A stretch of 64,000 bases of DNA, taken from assembly GCA_947642745.1 (NCBI GenBank), contig CANRTU010000006.1:1-64000 (forward strand), read 5' to 3'. Source of the DNA: an uncultured Eubacterium sp. Its GTDB lineage: Bacteria > Bacillota > Clostridia > Lachnospirales > Lachnospiraceae. The notes below the pieces were generated by a model. The model saw only the letters and a list, made by a program, of their open reading frames with translations. It was not told the DNA's origin and ran no database searches. Of this stretch, positions 57,106 to 64,000 are shown piece after piece. The first letter of the stretch is position 1. The number at the start of each line of letters is the position of its first letter. The translations under genes were made by a program, and so were the position numbers.

Positions 57106-57887
57106 GTCGATTTACTCCAGACCATCCAGGGCGCTTTTTTGCATTGGATCATTTCTTCCAGATTTTCTTTCTCCCGCTGGGTATCCATGCATTTCCAAAA
57201 GCCCGGATGTTCATATGCCATAAGCTGCCCGTCTGCGCACAGCCGTTCCAGCGGCTCTTTCTCTAATACGATACCATCCCCATCTATATAATCGAATACT
57301 TCCGGTCCGAATACCATATAGCCGATATTGATTAAAGGGCCATCTCCCTGGCTCTTCTCACGGAAAGAAGTAACCCGCTTATTTTCATCTACTTCCAGCA
57401 CACCAAATCGCTGTGCCACACTACACACGCTGACCGTCGCAATCTTTCCATGCGACTTGTGAAAGGACGCCAGTGCAGCCAGATCAATATCCGCAACCCC
57501 ATCCCCATAAGTAAGGAAAAAAGGCTCTTCGCCTACATAAGGCTGTATCCGCTTTACCCTTCCGCCTGTCATCGTTTCCAATCCAGTATCTACAACTGTA
57601 ACCTGCCAGGGTTCTGACACATTGCTGTGGATGACCCTGTTATCCCTGTCTGCGAAATCAAACGTCACATCACTGTTATGTAAATAATAATTTGCAAACC
57701 ATTCTTTAATTACCTGCTGTTTGTATCCCGCACATATGATAAATTCATAAAAACCATAATACGAAAACTCTTTCATAATGTGCCACAAAACTGGCTTTCC
57801 GCCAATTTCTATCATTGGCTTTGGCCGCAGATGGCTTTCTTCACTAATCCGTGTCCCAAATCCCCCAGCCAAAAGCACCACTTTCAT
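57102..57887 (-). CDS. rfbF: Glucose-1-phosphate cytidylyltransferase
   Basis: This 261-residue enzyme makes CDP-glucose, the entry to the CDP-3,6-dideoxyhexose pathway. Signature segments are VVLLAGGFGTRISEES, RPKPMIEIGGKPVLWHIM and FFLTYGDGVADI. The start is set at MKVVLLAGG because GAGGGAAG precedes it and the track's longer start would run through a hairpin. It is followed without a gap by a membrane glycosyltransferase and then rfbG and rfbH. Confidence 0.95.
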   Translation of the reverse strand: MKVVLLAGGFGTRISEESHLRPKPMIEIGGKPVLWHIMKEFSYYGFYEFIICAGYKQQVIKEWFANYYLHNSDVTFDFADRDNRVIHSNVSEPWQVTVVDTGLETMTGGRVKRIQPYVGEEPFFLTYGDGVADIDLAALASFHKSHGKIATVSVCSVAQRFGVLEVDENKRVTSFREKSQGDGPLINIGYMVFGPEVFDYIDGDGIVLEKEPLERLCADGQLMAYEHPGFWKCMDTQREKENLEEMIQCKKAPWMVWSKST

Positions 57888-57920
57888 AGTCTTCCCTCTT
57901 CTGTAAACCCATCCCTTCGT

Positions 57921-57966
57921 CTTTTGCGGCACGGGCTTTTCCGGGAAAGGCCCGTGCCGCAAATTT
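57921..57966. terminator. Strong GC-rich hairpin between the wall protein and rfbF
   Basis: GCGGCACGGGC/GCCCGTGCCGC, 11 bp (57926-57936 with 57950-57960), has only short A/T runs. It may attenuate transcription so that the first gene is expressed more than the rest of the operon. Confidence 0.6.
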
Positions 57967-58000
57967 ATAGAGGAGAAGATGGTTCTATTTCAAATAAACT

Positions 58001-59086
58001 TTATCTTTGTTTCTTTACTTTCTGCGTTTTTGTAATCTTTCCACTCTTGTCGCAATAATACCTCTTATTGCCAACAGTTACCCATTTGTTTGTAACAATA
58101 ACGCCGGACTTATTCGTATAATATTTCTTGCCCTTTACGTTCACTACTTTATTTGTGACAATAACGCCATTTTTGTTTGCATACAGCTTCTTTCCATTGG
58201 CGTTTGTAACCATCTGGTTCGTTGCGATTGCGCCGGACGCCTTTGCAAAATATTTCTTGCCATTTACACTTACTACTTTATTTGTAACAATGACACCATT
58301 TTTGTTTGCATACAGCTTCTTTCCATTTGCGTTTGTAACCATCTGGTTTGTTGCGATTGCGCCGGACGCCTTTGCAAAATATTTCTTGCCGCCTACGCTG
58401 ATCGTCTTGTTCGTAATAATCGAACCATCTGCAGAGGCATACATCTTAACGCCTTTTTCGTTCGTGACAAATTCCTGTTTTGCAATGGTGCCGTCTTCTT
58501 TGGCATAATATTTCCTGCCATCTACTGTAACAGTCTTATCCGCGACAATCCTGCCATTCTCGTCAGCATATACCAGATTGCCGTCTGCCGTCGTACATAA
58601 CTCGTTGCCTGCCCTTGTGCCGTCTTCTTTTACCGCAATCTTTTCACCGTTTTCTTCTTTGATTTCAACCGATGGTTTTTCCTCTTCCTGCCCCGGTGTC
58701 GTCGGCGTTGTTGTACTATCATCTCCCGTCGGCGTGGTTGGCGTTGTCGTACTGTCGTCTCCCGTCGGTGTCGTTGGCGTTGTCGTGCCGCCTCCCGACG
58801 GTGTCGTCGGCGTCGTCGTGCTGGCTGTTGGTTTAGTTGGTGTTGTCGGGTTTGTTACGTTTGATGAACCTCCTGAAGAGCCGCCTGAATTTGATGAGCC
58901 GCCCGAGCCTGTTGGTGGTGTCGTCGGCTTCTGGTTCGAACTGCCCTGATCACTCCCTCCACTCGCAAGGGAAATCCGTGCTGTTTCCTGGCCTGTAGAC
59001 GCTGCGGATACTGCAAAAGTACCGCCTGACAGACACAGGGTCAGTGCAACCACAATCCCTTTTTTTGTCAACCAATTACGTTTCAT
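58001..59086 (-). CDS. Secreted cell-wall protein with Ser/Thr/Pro linker and tandem aromatic repeats
   Basis: This 361-residue protein has a signal peptide ending near FAVSAAS. A low-complexity linker rich in TTPTTP and GGSSN units follows (about 40-140). The C-terminus has about eight 20-residue repeats of the type GKKYFAKASGAIATN, similar in design to choline/cell-wall-binding repeats. Two 43-residue blocks are almost identical at the DNA level, showing recent tandem duplication. It probably binds surface glycan. It is first in line behind the shared promoter at 59235-59280, separated from rfbF by a hairpin. Confidence 0.83.
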   Translation of the reverse strand: MKRNWLTKKGIVVALTLCLSGGTFAVSAASTGQETARISLASGGSDQGSSNQKPTTPPTGSGGSSNSGGSSGGSSNVTNPTTPTKPTASTTTPTTPSGGGTTTPTTPTGDDSTTTPTTPTGDDSTTTPTTPGQEEEKPSVEIKEENGEKIAVKEDGTRAGNELCTTADGNLVYADENGRIVADKTVTVDGRKYYAKEDGTIAKQEFVTNEKGVKMYASADGSIITNKTISVGGKKYFAKASGAIATNQMVTNANGKKLYANKNGVIVTNKVVSVNGKKYFAKASGAIATNQMVTNANGKKLYANKNGVIVTNKVVNVKGKKYYTNKSGVIVTNKWVTVGNKRYYCDKSGKITKTQKVKKQR

Positions 59087-59234
59087 TAAGTTTCCCCCTT
59101 TTCTTTTTGCGGCAGTAACGTATTGCGTACCTTAACAGATTACGTCAGCCTGCCAATTTTTTATATTATCAGAAAGGTAAAATTTCCCAATAAATACCCA
59201 AAATGATAAATGTTTTTAAATCAAATTTTATACT

Positions 59235-59280
59235 AGTATAGTCTCATTTTATACGATTATCAATTTATATTTCAAATTTA
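59235..59280 (-). promoter_or_regulatory. Promoter of the long polysaccharide operon with shared upstream box (copy 2)
   Basis: On the minus strand TTGATA (59258-59263), 17 nt, then TATACT (59235-59240), preceded by AAATTTGAAATATAAA. Both the box upstream of the -35 and the ATCG following it match the acylation-operon promoter at 36081-36128. The leader to the start codon is about 145 nt. Confidence 0.75.
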
Positions 59281-59570
59281 ATGCGATTTTCTATTGGTCA
59301 TGATTTATTTCAGACTGATAAAAAGGATACTAAGGGAATTTATAGGATGATAAACCCGAATTTCAGATTCATAACAAAACGGACATCTGACAGTCCGGGA
59401 ATCAGGAAACTGCCCGCCGTCAGGAGCCTGCGGACCGGGTACGCCCGGCTGTTGGAAGAAAAGAAAAAATTACTCTGGGTACAGGCGCTCCTGCCTCTGT
59501 CTGCAAAAACAAAGCTGCCTGTTAACAATTTTTCCATGTTAACAGGCAGCTTTGTTTTTAATAATATATT
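59281..59570. other. Intergenic stretch with a doubtful ORF and a long bidirectional terminator hairpin
   Basis: A 107-codon plus-strand ORF (59281-59604) lacks a ribosome site and any recognisable domain, and it runs through a hairpin, so I do not call it. The hairpin is a perfect 17-bp stem, AAAGCTGCCTGTTAACA paired with its complement (59511-59527 and 59537-59553). Poly-T/poly-A flanks suit termination from both sides. Confidence 0.6.
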
Positions 59571-59830
59571 AGCGGAACATCTTAATGTACTAATGTTCCG
59601 CTGACAAATGCATTCCTTATACTATTTTCATACATTCCGGAAATTCTCAAACATCTCATACAGATCCAGCTGCCCCCACCCCGATTGGGTCAGGTTAACG
59701 TCATAAAACATTTTCAGTTTTTTTGTGAAAATCGCTGTAACCTGCATAACTTCATTGGGGTTTAGGTAAATTAATGCTAAATTAGCAAAACATTGGTGTT
59801 AAATTACAAACATTCGTTCTGCAATAGCAC
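59571..59830 (-). pseudogene. Decayed 3' end of an S8 peptidase gene plus its terminator, copy 1
   Basis: On the minus strand the frame reads SGWGQLDLYEMFENFRNV and stop, nearly identical to the C-terminus of the intact peptidase at 62495. Upstream the frame (NEVMQVTAIFTKKLKMF) has no protease domain. A hairpin AGCGGAACAT/ATGTTCCGCT (59571-59602) follows the stop. The whole block is repeated at 62101-62360. Confidence 0.7.
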
Positions 59831-59981
59831 TATTACCATCCCTATTTTCATGATAATTCCTAACACATTGCTTTTTAAGCCATTTTCATTGGCACTATAT
59901 AGTTCCTAATATTTCTCTCCATTTTCACCTAAAAACCAGGTGATTTTTTCAACTGCCTGTCCAATTAATTTACGAAAAATC

Positions 59982-60389
59982 TCATAATAATGTAATAAAT
60001 TCATCCGGACTGTAAACCTTTGTTTTAGCCATCTTAAAATCTTTTAAATTACATGTCACCAGACAGTCTGCATTTACCATTCTTGCACATTTATCCTGCA
60101 GGCAATCCTCAAAATCTTTAAACTGTACATTTTCTATCGCCTCTAAAACCTGAGCGTGTGAAGCGCCCGCAACTGTCAACAGCCTGCAAATATCTTTTAA
60201 CCACATTCGCTTCCCCTCATTCGGAATCCGAAGCGAATACCATATAACAGACAACGAATGAAAAGCTATATATCCATCAACTTTTCCTTGAGAACACAAA
60301 TCCATAACCATCTTTGAAGAATCCCGAAACCGATCTTCACGGTCTGTAATATAGTTTAATATAACATTCGTGTCAATTAACGCAACCAT
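59982..60389 (-). CDS. PIN-domain toxin (VapC-like)
   Basis: This 135-residue protein has PIN-domain acidic positions: VALIDTNVILNYI at the N-terminus and NADCLVTCNLKDF near the C-terminus. It is a probable RNase toxin. The start is set at MVALIDTN because GGAAG lies just upstream; it overlaps the antitoxin gene by 17 nt, typical of type II pairs. No decay is visible, so the pair may be functional. Confidence 0.85.
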   Translation of the reverse strand: MVALIDTNVILNYITDREDRFRDSSKMVMDLCSQGKVDGYIAFHSLSVIWYSLRIPNEGKRMWLKDICRLLTVAGASHAQVLEAIENVQFKDFEDCLQDKCARMVNADCLVTCNLKDFKMAKTKVYSPDEFITLL

Positions 60390-60639
60390 ATTTTTCTTCC
60401 ATAGCCTCCCTTCTGATTTGTTCATAGTCATAATCTTTTGGGAACTGATACTTCTTTTTTAATTCTTCCATGTGTAAAAACGCCTCTCTTTTTTCCGAAA
60501 GTAAATTTTGATTCCCAGATATTTCTTCAGGTTTCCCTGCCACTATATTAAATCGCCGAATCATATCTATAAAAAACTGAACACTGTCATCATCAGGTAA
60601 AGAATCAATCATAGCATATGCTTCCTGACGCAAAGTCAT
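60373..60639 (-). CDS. Antitoxin of the PIN-domain pair
   Basis: This 88-residue protein, with start MTLRQEAYAMID, is preceded by TTGGAGGTGG. The N-terminal half is a short helical region resembling small antitoxins that precede PIN toxins in Firmicutes. The C-terminal half is charged (KYQFPKDYDYEQIRREAM) and would wrap the toxin. The assignment rests mainly on position and overlap with the toxin gene. Confidence 0.72.
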   Translation of the reverse strand: MTLRQEAYAMIDSLPDDDSVQFFIDMIRRFNIVAGKPEEISGNQNLLSEKREAFLHMEELKKKYQFPKDYDYEQIRREAMEEKYGCVN

Positions 60640-60681
60640 TTGTTCCACCTCCAATCGTTTCAATTTAGCAATCACAAATTT

Positions 60682-61662
60682 TCAACATCTATCATATATA
60701 TCACCACTTTTACAGCTTTTCTGTATAATAAATCTATCATTCTTACGGTTGCTTTCATGTATTAATAGCAGTAATCCACAGCATATTACGATATGTTTTT
60801 TCGTGGCATAGCTTTTTCCTGATCGTATATCATCCGGGATTCTCACTTCATCAACAGAAAGATCAACATATTCTGCAATCTTTTCAAGCGTTATTGTTCC
60901 ATCTTCCAGCATTTTCTTTGCAACATTAATCATTCCCTCTTTCAATGTCTGATTCCTCATATCTTCCATAGCCCGGCACATAATTTTGATTCCCGCCCTG
61001 CTCTCTTTAAAAAATCTCACTCTGTCTGCCAATATCCCATAGTACATATCCGCTGCGTCCGTACAAGAGAAGTCATGCATTAACTTTCCAATCGGCGTCT
61101 CTTCACCGTAAGAGCTATTTACATACAGTATGTGCGAACCTTCCTCAAATCTTTCTCCGGTTCCTAAAAAGCACCGCTCAACCGGATAGAGCGGCAGCCT
61201 GTCAAAATCCTCGCCTTTCTTCAAAAGGTTTGCGTCCATCATGCCCTTTATCAACTCAGGCGCCCTGTCATATCTTTTTATTATTTTTTCCTCCGGTACA
61301 TCATGGCCGCCTGATTCCACCCTGGATCTCACACGCCAGACATTAATCATGGGATCAGCAGTAAGAACATAATAGCAGCGTATAAAATATCCTTTCTCTT
61401 TTGCCCTTTTTAATAATCTTAAGTTTCTCTTTGTTGACAAAACCGTTTCAAAACAAAACTCATTCATCTGTCCGATATGCTTTTCACGCTGTTTTTCTGC
61501 CAGCTGTGCTGCTTCCAGATCTGAACATTTCATGTTTTTCTTAATTTCGTCAGCATTAATATAATCCATTGGCGGTTTTAGCTATTCAGTAATGGTACTC
61601 TTTCCGGAACCGTTCGGATCAGCAAAAACCACAACTTCAGGCTTTTTTTGCAGCACGCTCAC
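60682..61662 (-). pseudogene. Zeta-toxin family ATPase, interrupted by an amber codon after the P-loop
   Basis: The ORF track starts at MDYINADEIKK, but the frame continues upstream to a GTG near 61662. It reads VVVFADPNGSGKSTITE, then TAG (61582-61584), then LKPPMDYINADEI. That is the P-loop and following strand of zeta-toxin/predicted ABC-type ATPases. The Walker A first glycine is Asp (ADPNGSGKST instead of AGPNGSGKST). Later parts, including FETVLSTKRNL and YYVLTADP, are intact. The stop and the P-loop change suggest an inactivated toxin. Confidence 0.78.
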
Positions 61663-61919
61663 TATAACGCCCCTTTCTCATTCTTCTGCCCACTTCTACT
61701 CTTGAGCCATCACTGCTTTCCTTATATAATCTGCTTATCTCTGTCATATACAATTATTGGAACATCCATTGCCCTTTTCTTCTCTGGTTCAATCCTCACA
61801 GCCGCATTTACGCGCTTTACAACCATCTCATCTGAAATATACTCTTCCCGTCTCATATTTAACAACATCCTTTTCTTACTATCATACCTTAACCAGTTAA
61901 TTCTATCAATCATTTTCAT
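61637..61919 (-). pseudogene. Frameshifted small partner of the zeta-like toxin
   Basis: The frame from 61919 reads MKMIDRINWLRYDSKKRM to DRDKQII and then stops at 61722. The next frame continues ESSDGSRVEVGRRM then RYSERAAKKA and stop at 61637. That stop lies inside the start of the toxin frame, as expected for a coupled partner gene. Adding or removing a base or two in TTATATAAGG would restore one protein of about 95 residues. Confidence 0.6.
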
Positions 61920-62100
61920 CCAATAAATCTTTTCTAATATTCCCCACTGCGTAACATTCTGGACAAATTGACATATGAGAACAATTTATCCATAATCATA
62001 TATCTTTCTCTTATCAATATCTTATACCATCCTCTCAGCATCCAGCCGTTTACCAGACATTCCTGAATTTTACCTTCAACAGCCAAAGGCATCAAAAAAC

Positions 62101-62360
62101 AGCGGAACATCCTCATTACACGAATGTCCCGCTAAAACATTTTCTAACTACACAAACTCATTCATTTCAAAAATTCTCAAACATCTTATACAGATCCAGC
62201 TATCTCCAGCCCGATTGAGTCAGGTTAATGTCACAAAAAATTTGAGGCTTTTTTCTGCGAAAATCGCTGTAACCCGCATAACTTCGTTGGAGTTGAGGTA
62301 AATTAATGCTAAATCAGCGAAAAAATGGTGGTAAATTAATGTCACAAACAGTTGTTCCTC
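62101..62360 (-). pseudogene. Decayed 3' end of an S8 peptidase gene plus its terminator, copy 2
   Basis: On the minus strand it aligns over its length to 59571-59830. The frame NEVMRVTAIFAEKSLKFF runs to a stop, and the next frame reads LTQSGWR, stop, LDLYKMFENF. The hairpin AGCGGAACAT/AATGTCCCGCT (62101-62133) is imperfect. It is more decayed than copy 1. The 61934-62116 ORF shown in the track is not recognised. Confidence 0.65.
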
Positions 62361-62494
62361 TATTTCATATGCAACTTATACTTTTCCCATCTGCCCGGAA
62401 AAAATATATTTGATTTCAATTAATCATCAGAATATATCAACTTTTTATCAATATATCAACTATTTAAATTCTTTTACACTTTTTCTAAATAACT

Positions 62495-64000
62495 TCACAC
62501 ATTCCGGAAATTCTCAAACGTCTTATACAGATCCAGCTGCCCCCACCCCCATTCCCTGTTGGGATACGTCCGGAAATCATCTCTTGCGGCGCCACGGATT
62601 AAATAATTTTTGATCGTTACCGACGTAGCTGAAATATCATTGCGCCGTACGCCGGTCCATTCCAGCATCAGGGCGCCTGCGCCTGCCGTAATGGCTGCCG
62701 CTATGCTGGTGCCGCTGCGGGTACCGTACTGCCCGTTACCAGCCGGGCCTGAGACATCCACGGCTGGCGCCGCAAAGTCCGGTTTGATATTTCCGTTAAC
62801 GGCAAACCCACGGCCGGATTCAGCGTAAATGCTGTCATCCTTTGTGTTATAGCCTCCCACCGTAATCGGCTGTTCCGAGTCAGAAGGCACCGTAATCGTA
62901 GTATCCGGATTAGAACGCAGAAAAATCACTTCACCGGATACCATTTCAGACATAGGCAGCCAGATATGATAGCGTCCCTCCGCATAATTGCGTACATGTA
63001 CAATCAGTACCCATATTCCGGCGGCCGGCCTGTCAAACCGGATGCTCACCAGTTCATTGCTGTTAAACGCGCCTACGAGACGATAATCTACAGATACCAT
63101 CGTCCCCTCAAATAAAAAACGATACTCCGTGTGCTGAAATGGCGTGGAGGGCCGTGCGTTGAACCGTTCTCCGGTAGGAGACAGCACCGATATTTCATAC
63201 AGTTCCGGAGCCTGTGCCCATAGCTCTGCAATAAAGCCACTGACCCCTTCCGCAACGCTGATTTCCACCCGTTCTTCTTCGTTCTGCCCACGGACTCCGC
63301 CCAGAAAATGATGCCTTTTGTCCGCTTCATTGCCAGCCGCTATAACCACGCAGCGCTGCCTTCTGCTGGCCACCGTGGCCAGCGTGCCGGAGATCAGATT
63401 AGTTCCGCTGCGGTTGCCCATATTTGTTCCCAGCGCAATACAAAGCGCCAGGGGTTTACGCAATTTAATAGCCAGCAGATTCAGGTAATGGATGCCTGCC
63501 ATAATATCATTTTCCTGGAAGACCCTGGCCTGTTCCGGAATAAAATAATAATCCTTCAGATACTGCTTCGCACTTTTTAGTTGTACAAACGCTATATCGC
63601 AGCTGGGTGCCGCTCCGCTAAACTGGTTTGTATAATCCTGTGATCCTGCCGCCAGCGCTGCCAGAAATGTGCCGTGGCCACTTACATGTGAAATTCTTCT
63701 CTCCGTCTCATCTGCCAGCAGTTCCGCATTGATCTGCTCCCTCGTATATTCCGTTCCATAAATAAAGTCCAGAGGCGGCAGTCCGCTCCGGTCCTGCTGG
63801 TTCCAGATCGCTTCAATTCTGGTCGTCCCGTCCGAATGGCAGAACAGCGGATTCGTAAAATCAAAATCTGTGTCTATAAATCCCACCAGCACTCCCTCTC
63901 CTGTCAGCGCCAGGTTCGTCTGGTCCCTGACTTTCAGAATGCCGCTTTGTTCCAGCGCAATGTTATCCAGAAGTCCAAAACACTTGGGAACGGAGCCATA
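62495..64000 (-). CDS. S8 family serine peptidase, CspC-like, 5' end outside the window
   Basis: This subtilisin-type peptidase has an intact triad: Asp in VGFIDTDFDF, His in SGHGTFLAAL and Ser in GTSIAAAITAG, with the oxyanion Asn in IAAGNEAD. A beta-rich insertion (about 230-340 of the ORF) separates His and Ser regions, as in Clostridiales Csp-like proteases. The track starts at an internal GTG. The frame is open to base 64000 (YGSVPKCFGLLD, then LTGEGVLVGF), so the true start lies beyond the window. No signal peptide can be judged. It is the intact relative of the two 3' remnants nearby. Confidence 0.9.
   Translation of the reverse strand, partial: YGSVPKCFGLLDNIALEQSGILKVRDQTNLALTGEGVLVGFIDTDFDFTNPLFCHSDGTTRIEAIWNQQDRSGLPPLDFIYGTEYTREQINAELLADETERRISHVSGHGTFLAALAAGSQDYTNQFSGAAPSCDIAFVQLKSAKQYLKDYYFIPEQARVFQENDIMAGIHYLNLLAIKLRKPLALCIALGTNMGNRSGTNLISGTLATVASRRQRCVVIAAGNEADKRHHFLGGVRGQNEEERVEISVAEGVSGFIAELWAQAPELYEISVLSPTGERFNARPSTPFQHTEYRFLFEGTMVSVDYRLVGAFNSNELVSIRFDRPAAGIWVLIVHVRNYAEGRYHIWLPMSEMVSGEVIFLRSNPDTTITVPSDSEQPITVGGYNTKDDSIYAESGRGFAVNGNIKPDFAAPAVDVSGPAGNGQYGTRSGTSIAAAITAGAGALMLEWTGVRRNDISATSVTIKNYLIRGAARDDFRTYPNREWGWGQLDLYKTFENFRNV

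Noticed and set aside
58128-58949. Plus-strand ORFs opposite the wall-repeat gene
   Set aside because: They are shadows of a repetitive coding sequence.
59281-59604. 107-codon plus-strand ORF
   Set aside because: No ribosome site or domain, and it reads through a 17-bp terminator hairpin.
21495-61584. Amber codon reassignment, suggested by TAG interruptions in the sulfatase and zeta-toxin genes
   Set aside because: Ordinary genes here end in TAG (for example ugd), and the broken genes show other signs of decay; simple mutation is more likely.
61934-62116. 60-codon ORF MRMFRCFLM
   Set aside because: No domain or ribosome site; it overlaps the start of a decayed peptidase block.
1-64000. CRISPR arrays, rRNA, tRNA or complete insertion sequences
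   Set aside because: No regularly spaced repeats, tRNA cloverleaf sequences or transposase genes were recognised on reading both strands.

Overview
The window looks like a chromosomal segment of a Clostridia-class Firmicute, most probably Lachnospiraceae. The evidence is strong GGAGG-type ribosome binding sites, a T-box leader on ileS, an AICAR-formyltransferase-only PurH homologue, CspC-like S8 peptidase sequences and a radical-SAM sulfatase maturase. No rRNA, tRNA or CRISPR array was seen.

Region 1 (1-17 kb) is housekeeping. It holds a glycogen debranching enzyme, a methyltransferase, and glycogen phosphorylase 20 nt behind ileS, which has a T-box leader. A DUF4190-type membrane protein, a nucleotidyltransferase/UDP-glucose dehydrogenase pair, a PurH-like transformylase and two RimK-like ATP-grasp ligases follow. 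Region 2 (17-27 kb) starts with a NYN-domain protein. It continues with a sulfated-carbohydrate utilisation locus: anSME maturase, TauE/SafE exporter, AraC regulator, a Cys-type sulfatase without signal peptide, two ABC permeases and a lipoprotein binding protein. Region 3 (26.7-28.7 kb) is a scar: a response regulator fused in frame to a BcrB-like permease tail, a second permease tail, a gene stub, an intact small ORF and a MobA/MobL fragment.

Region 4 (28.6-59.3 kb) is a large cell-surface polysaccharide locus, almost all on the minus strand. The first operon (36057 to 28670) resembles a remodelled dlt system: an SGNH protein with two GLUG modules, an MBOAT acyltransferase, an acyl carrier protein, and an adenylating ligase fused to a nitroreductase. 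A divergent XRE regulator sits next to it. The second, much longer operon (59086 to 36964) encodes a cell-wall repeat protein and a CDP-3,6-dideoxyhexose pathway (rfbF, rfbG, rfbH). It adds a DRE-TIM aldolase, a YerE-like ThDP enzyme, an SDR, a dehydroquinate-synthase-like cyclase, an FGGY kinase, several membrane glycosyltransferases (two with C-terminal GLUG modules), an epimerase and a flippase. Both operons start from near-identical promoters: TTGATA, 17 nt, TAAACT or TATACT, with the same AT-rich box immediately upstream. I infer that they are co-regulated and that the dlt-like operon decorates the polysaccharide made by the long one.

Region 5 (59.3-64 kb) holds an antitoxin/PIN-toxin pair, a zeta-toxin pair broken by an amber codon and a frameshift, two decayed copies of an S8 peptidase 3' end, and a 5'-partial intact S8 peptidase.

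Two dispersed intergenic repeat families recur through the window. One forms a hairpin whose arms change in a compensating way between copies. The other lies at gene 3' ends and supplies stop codons to neighbouring genes. All functional statements are read from the translations and from knowledge of the families; no database search was possible.
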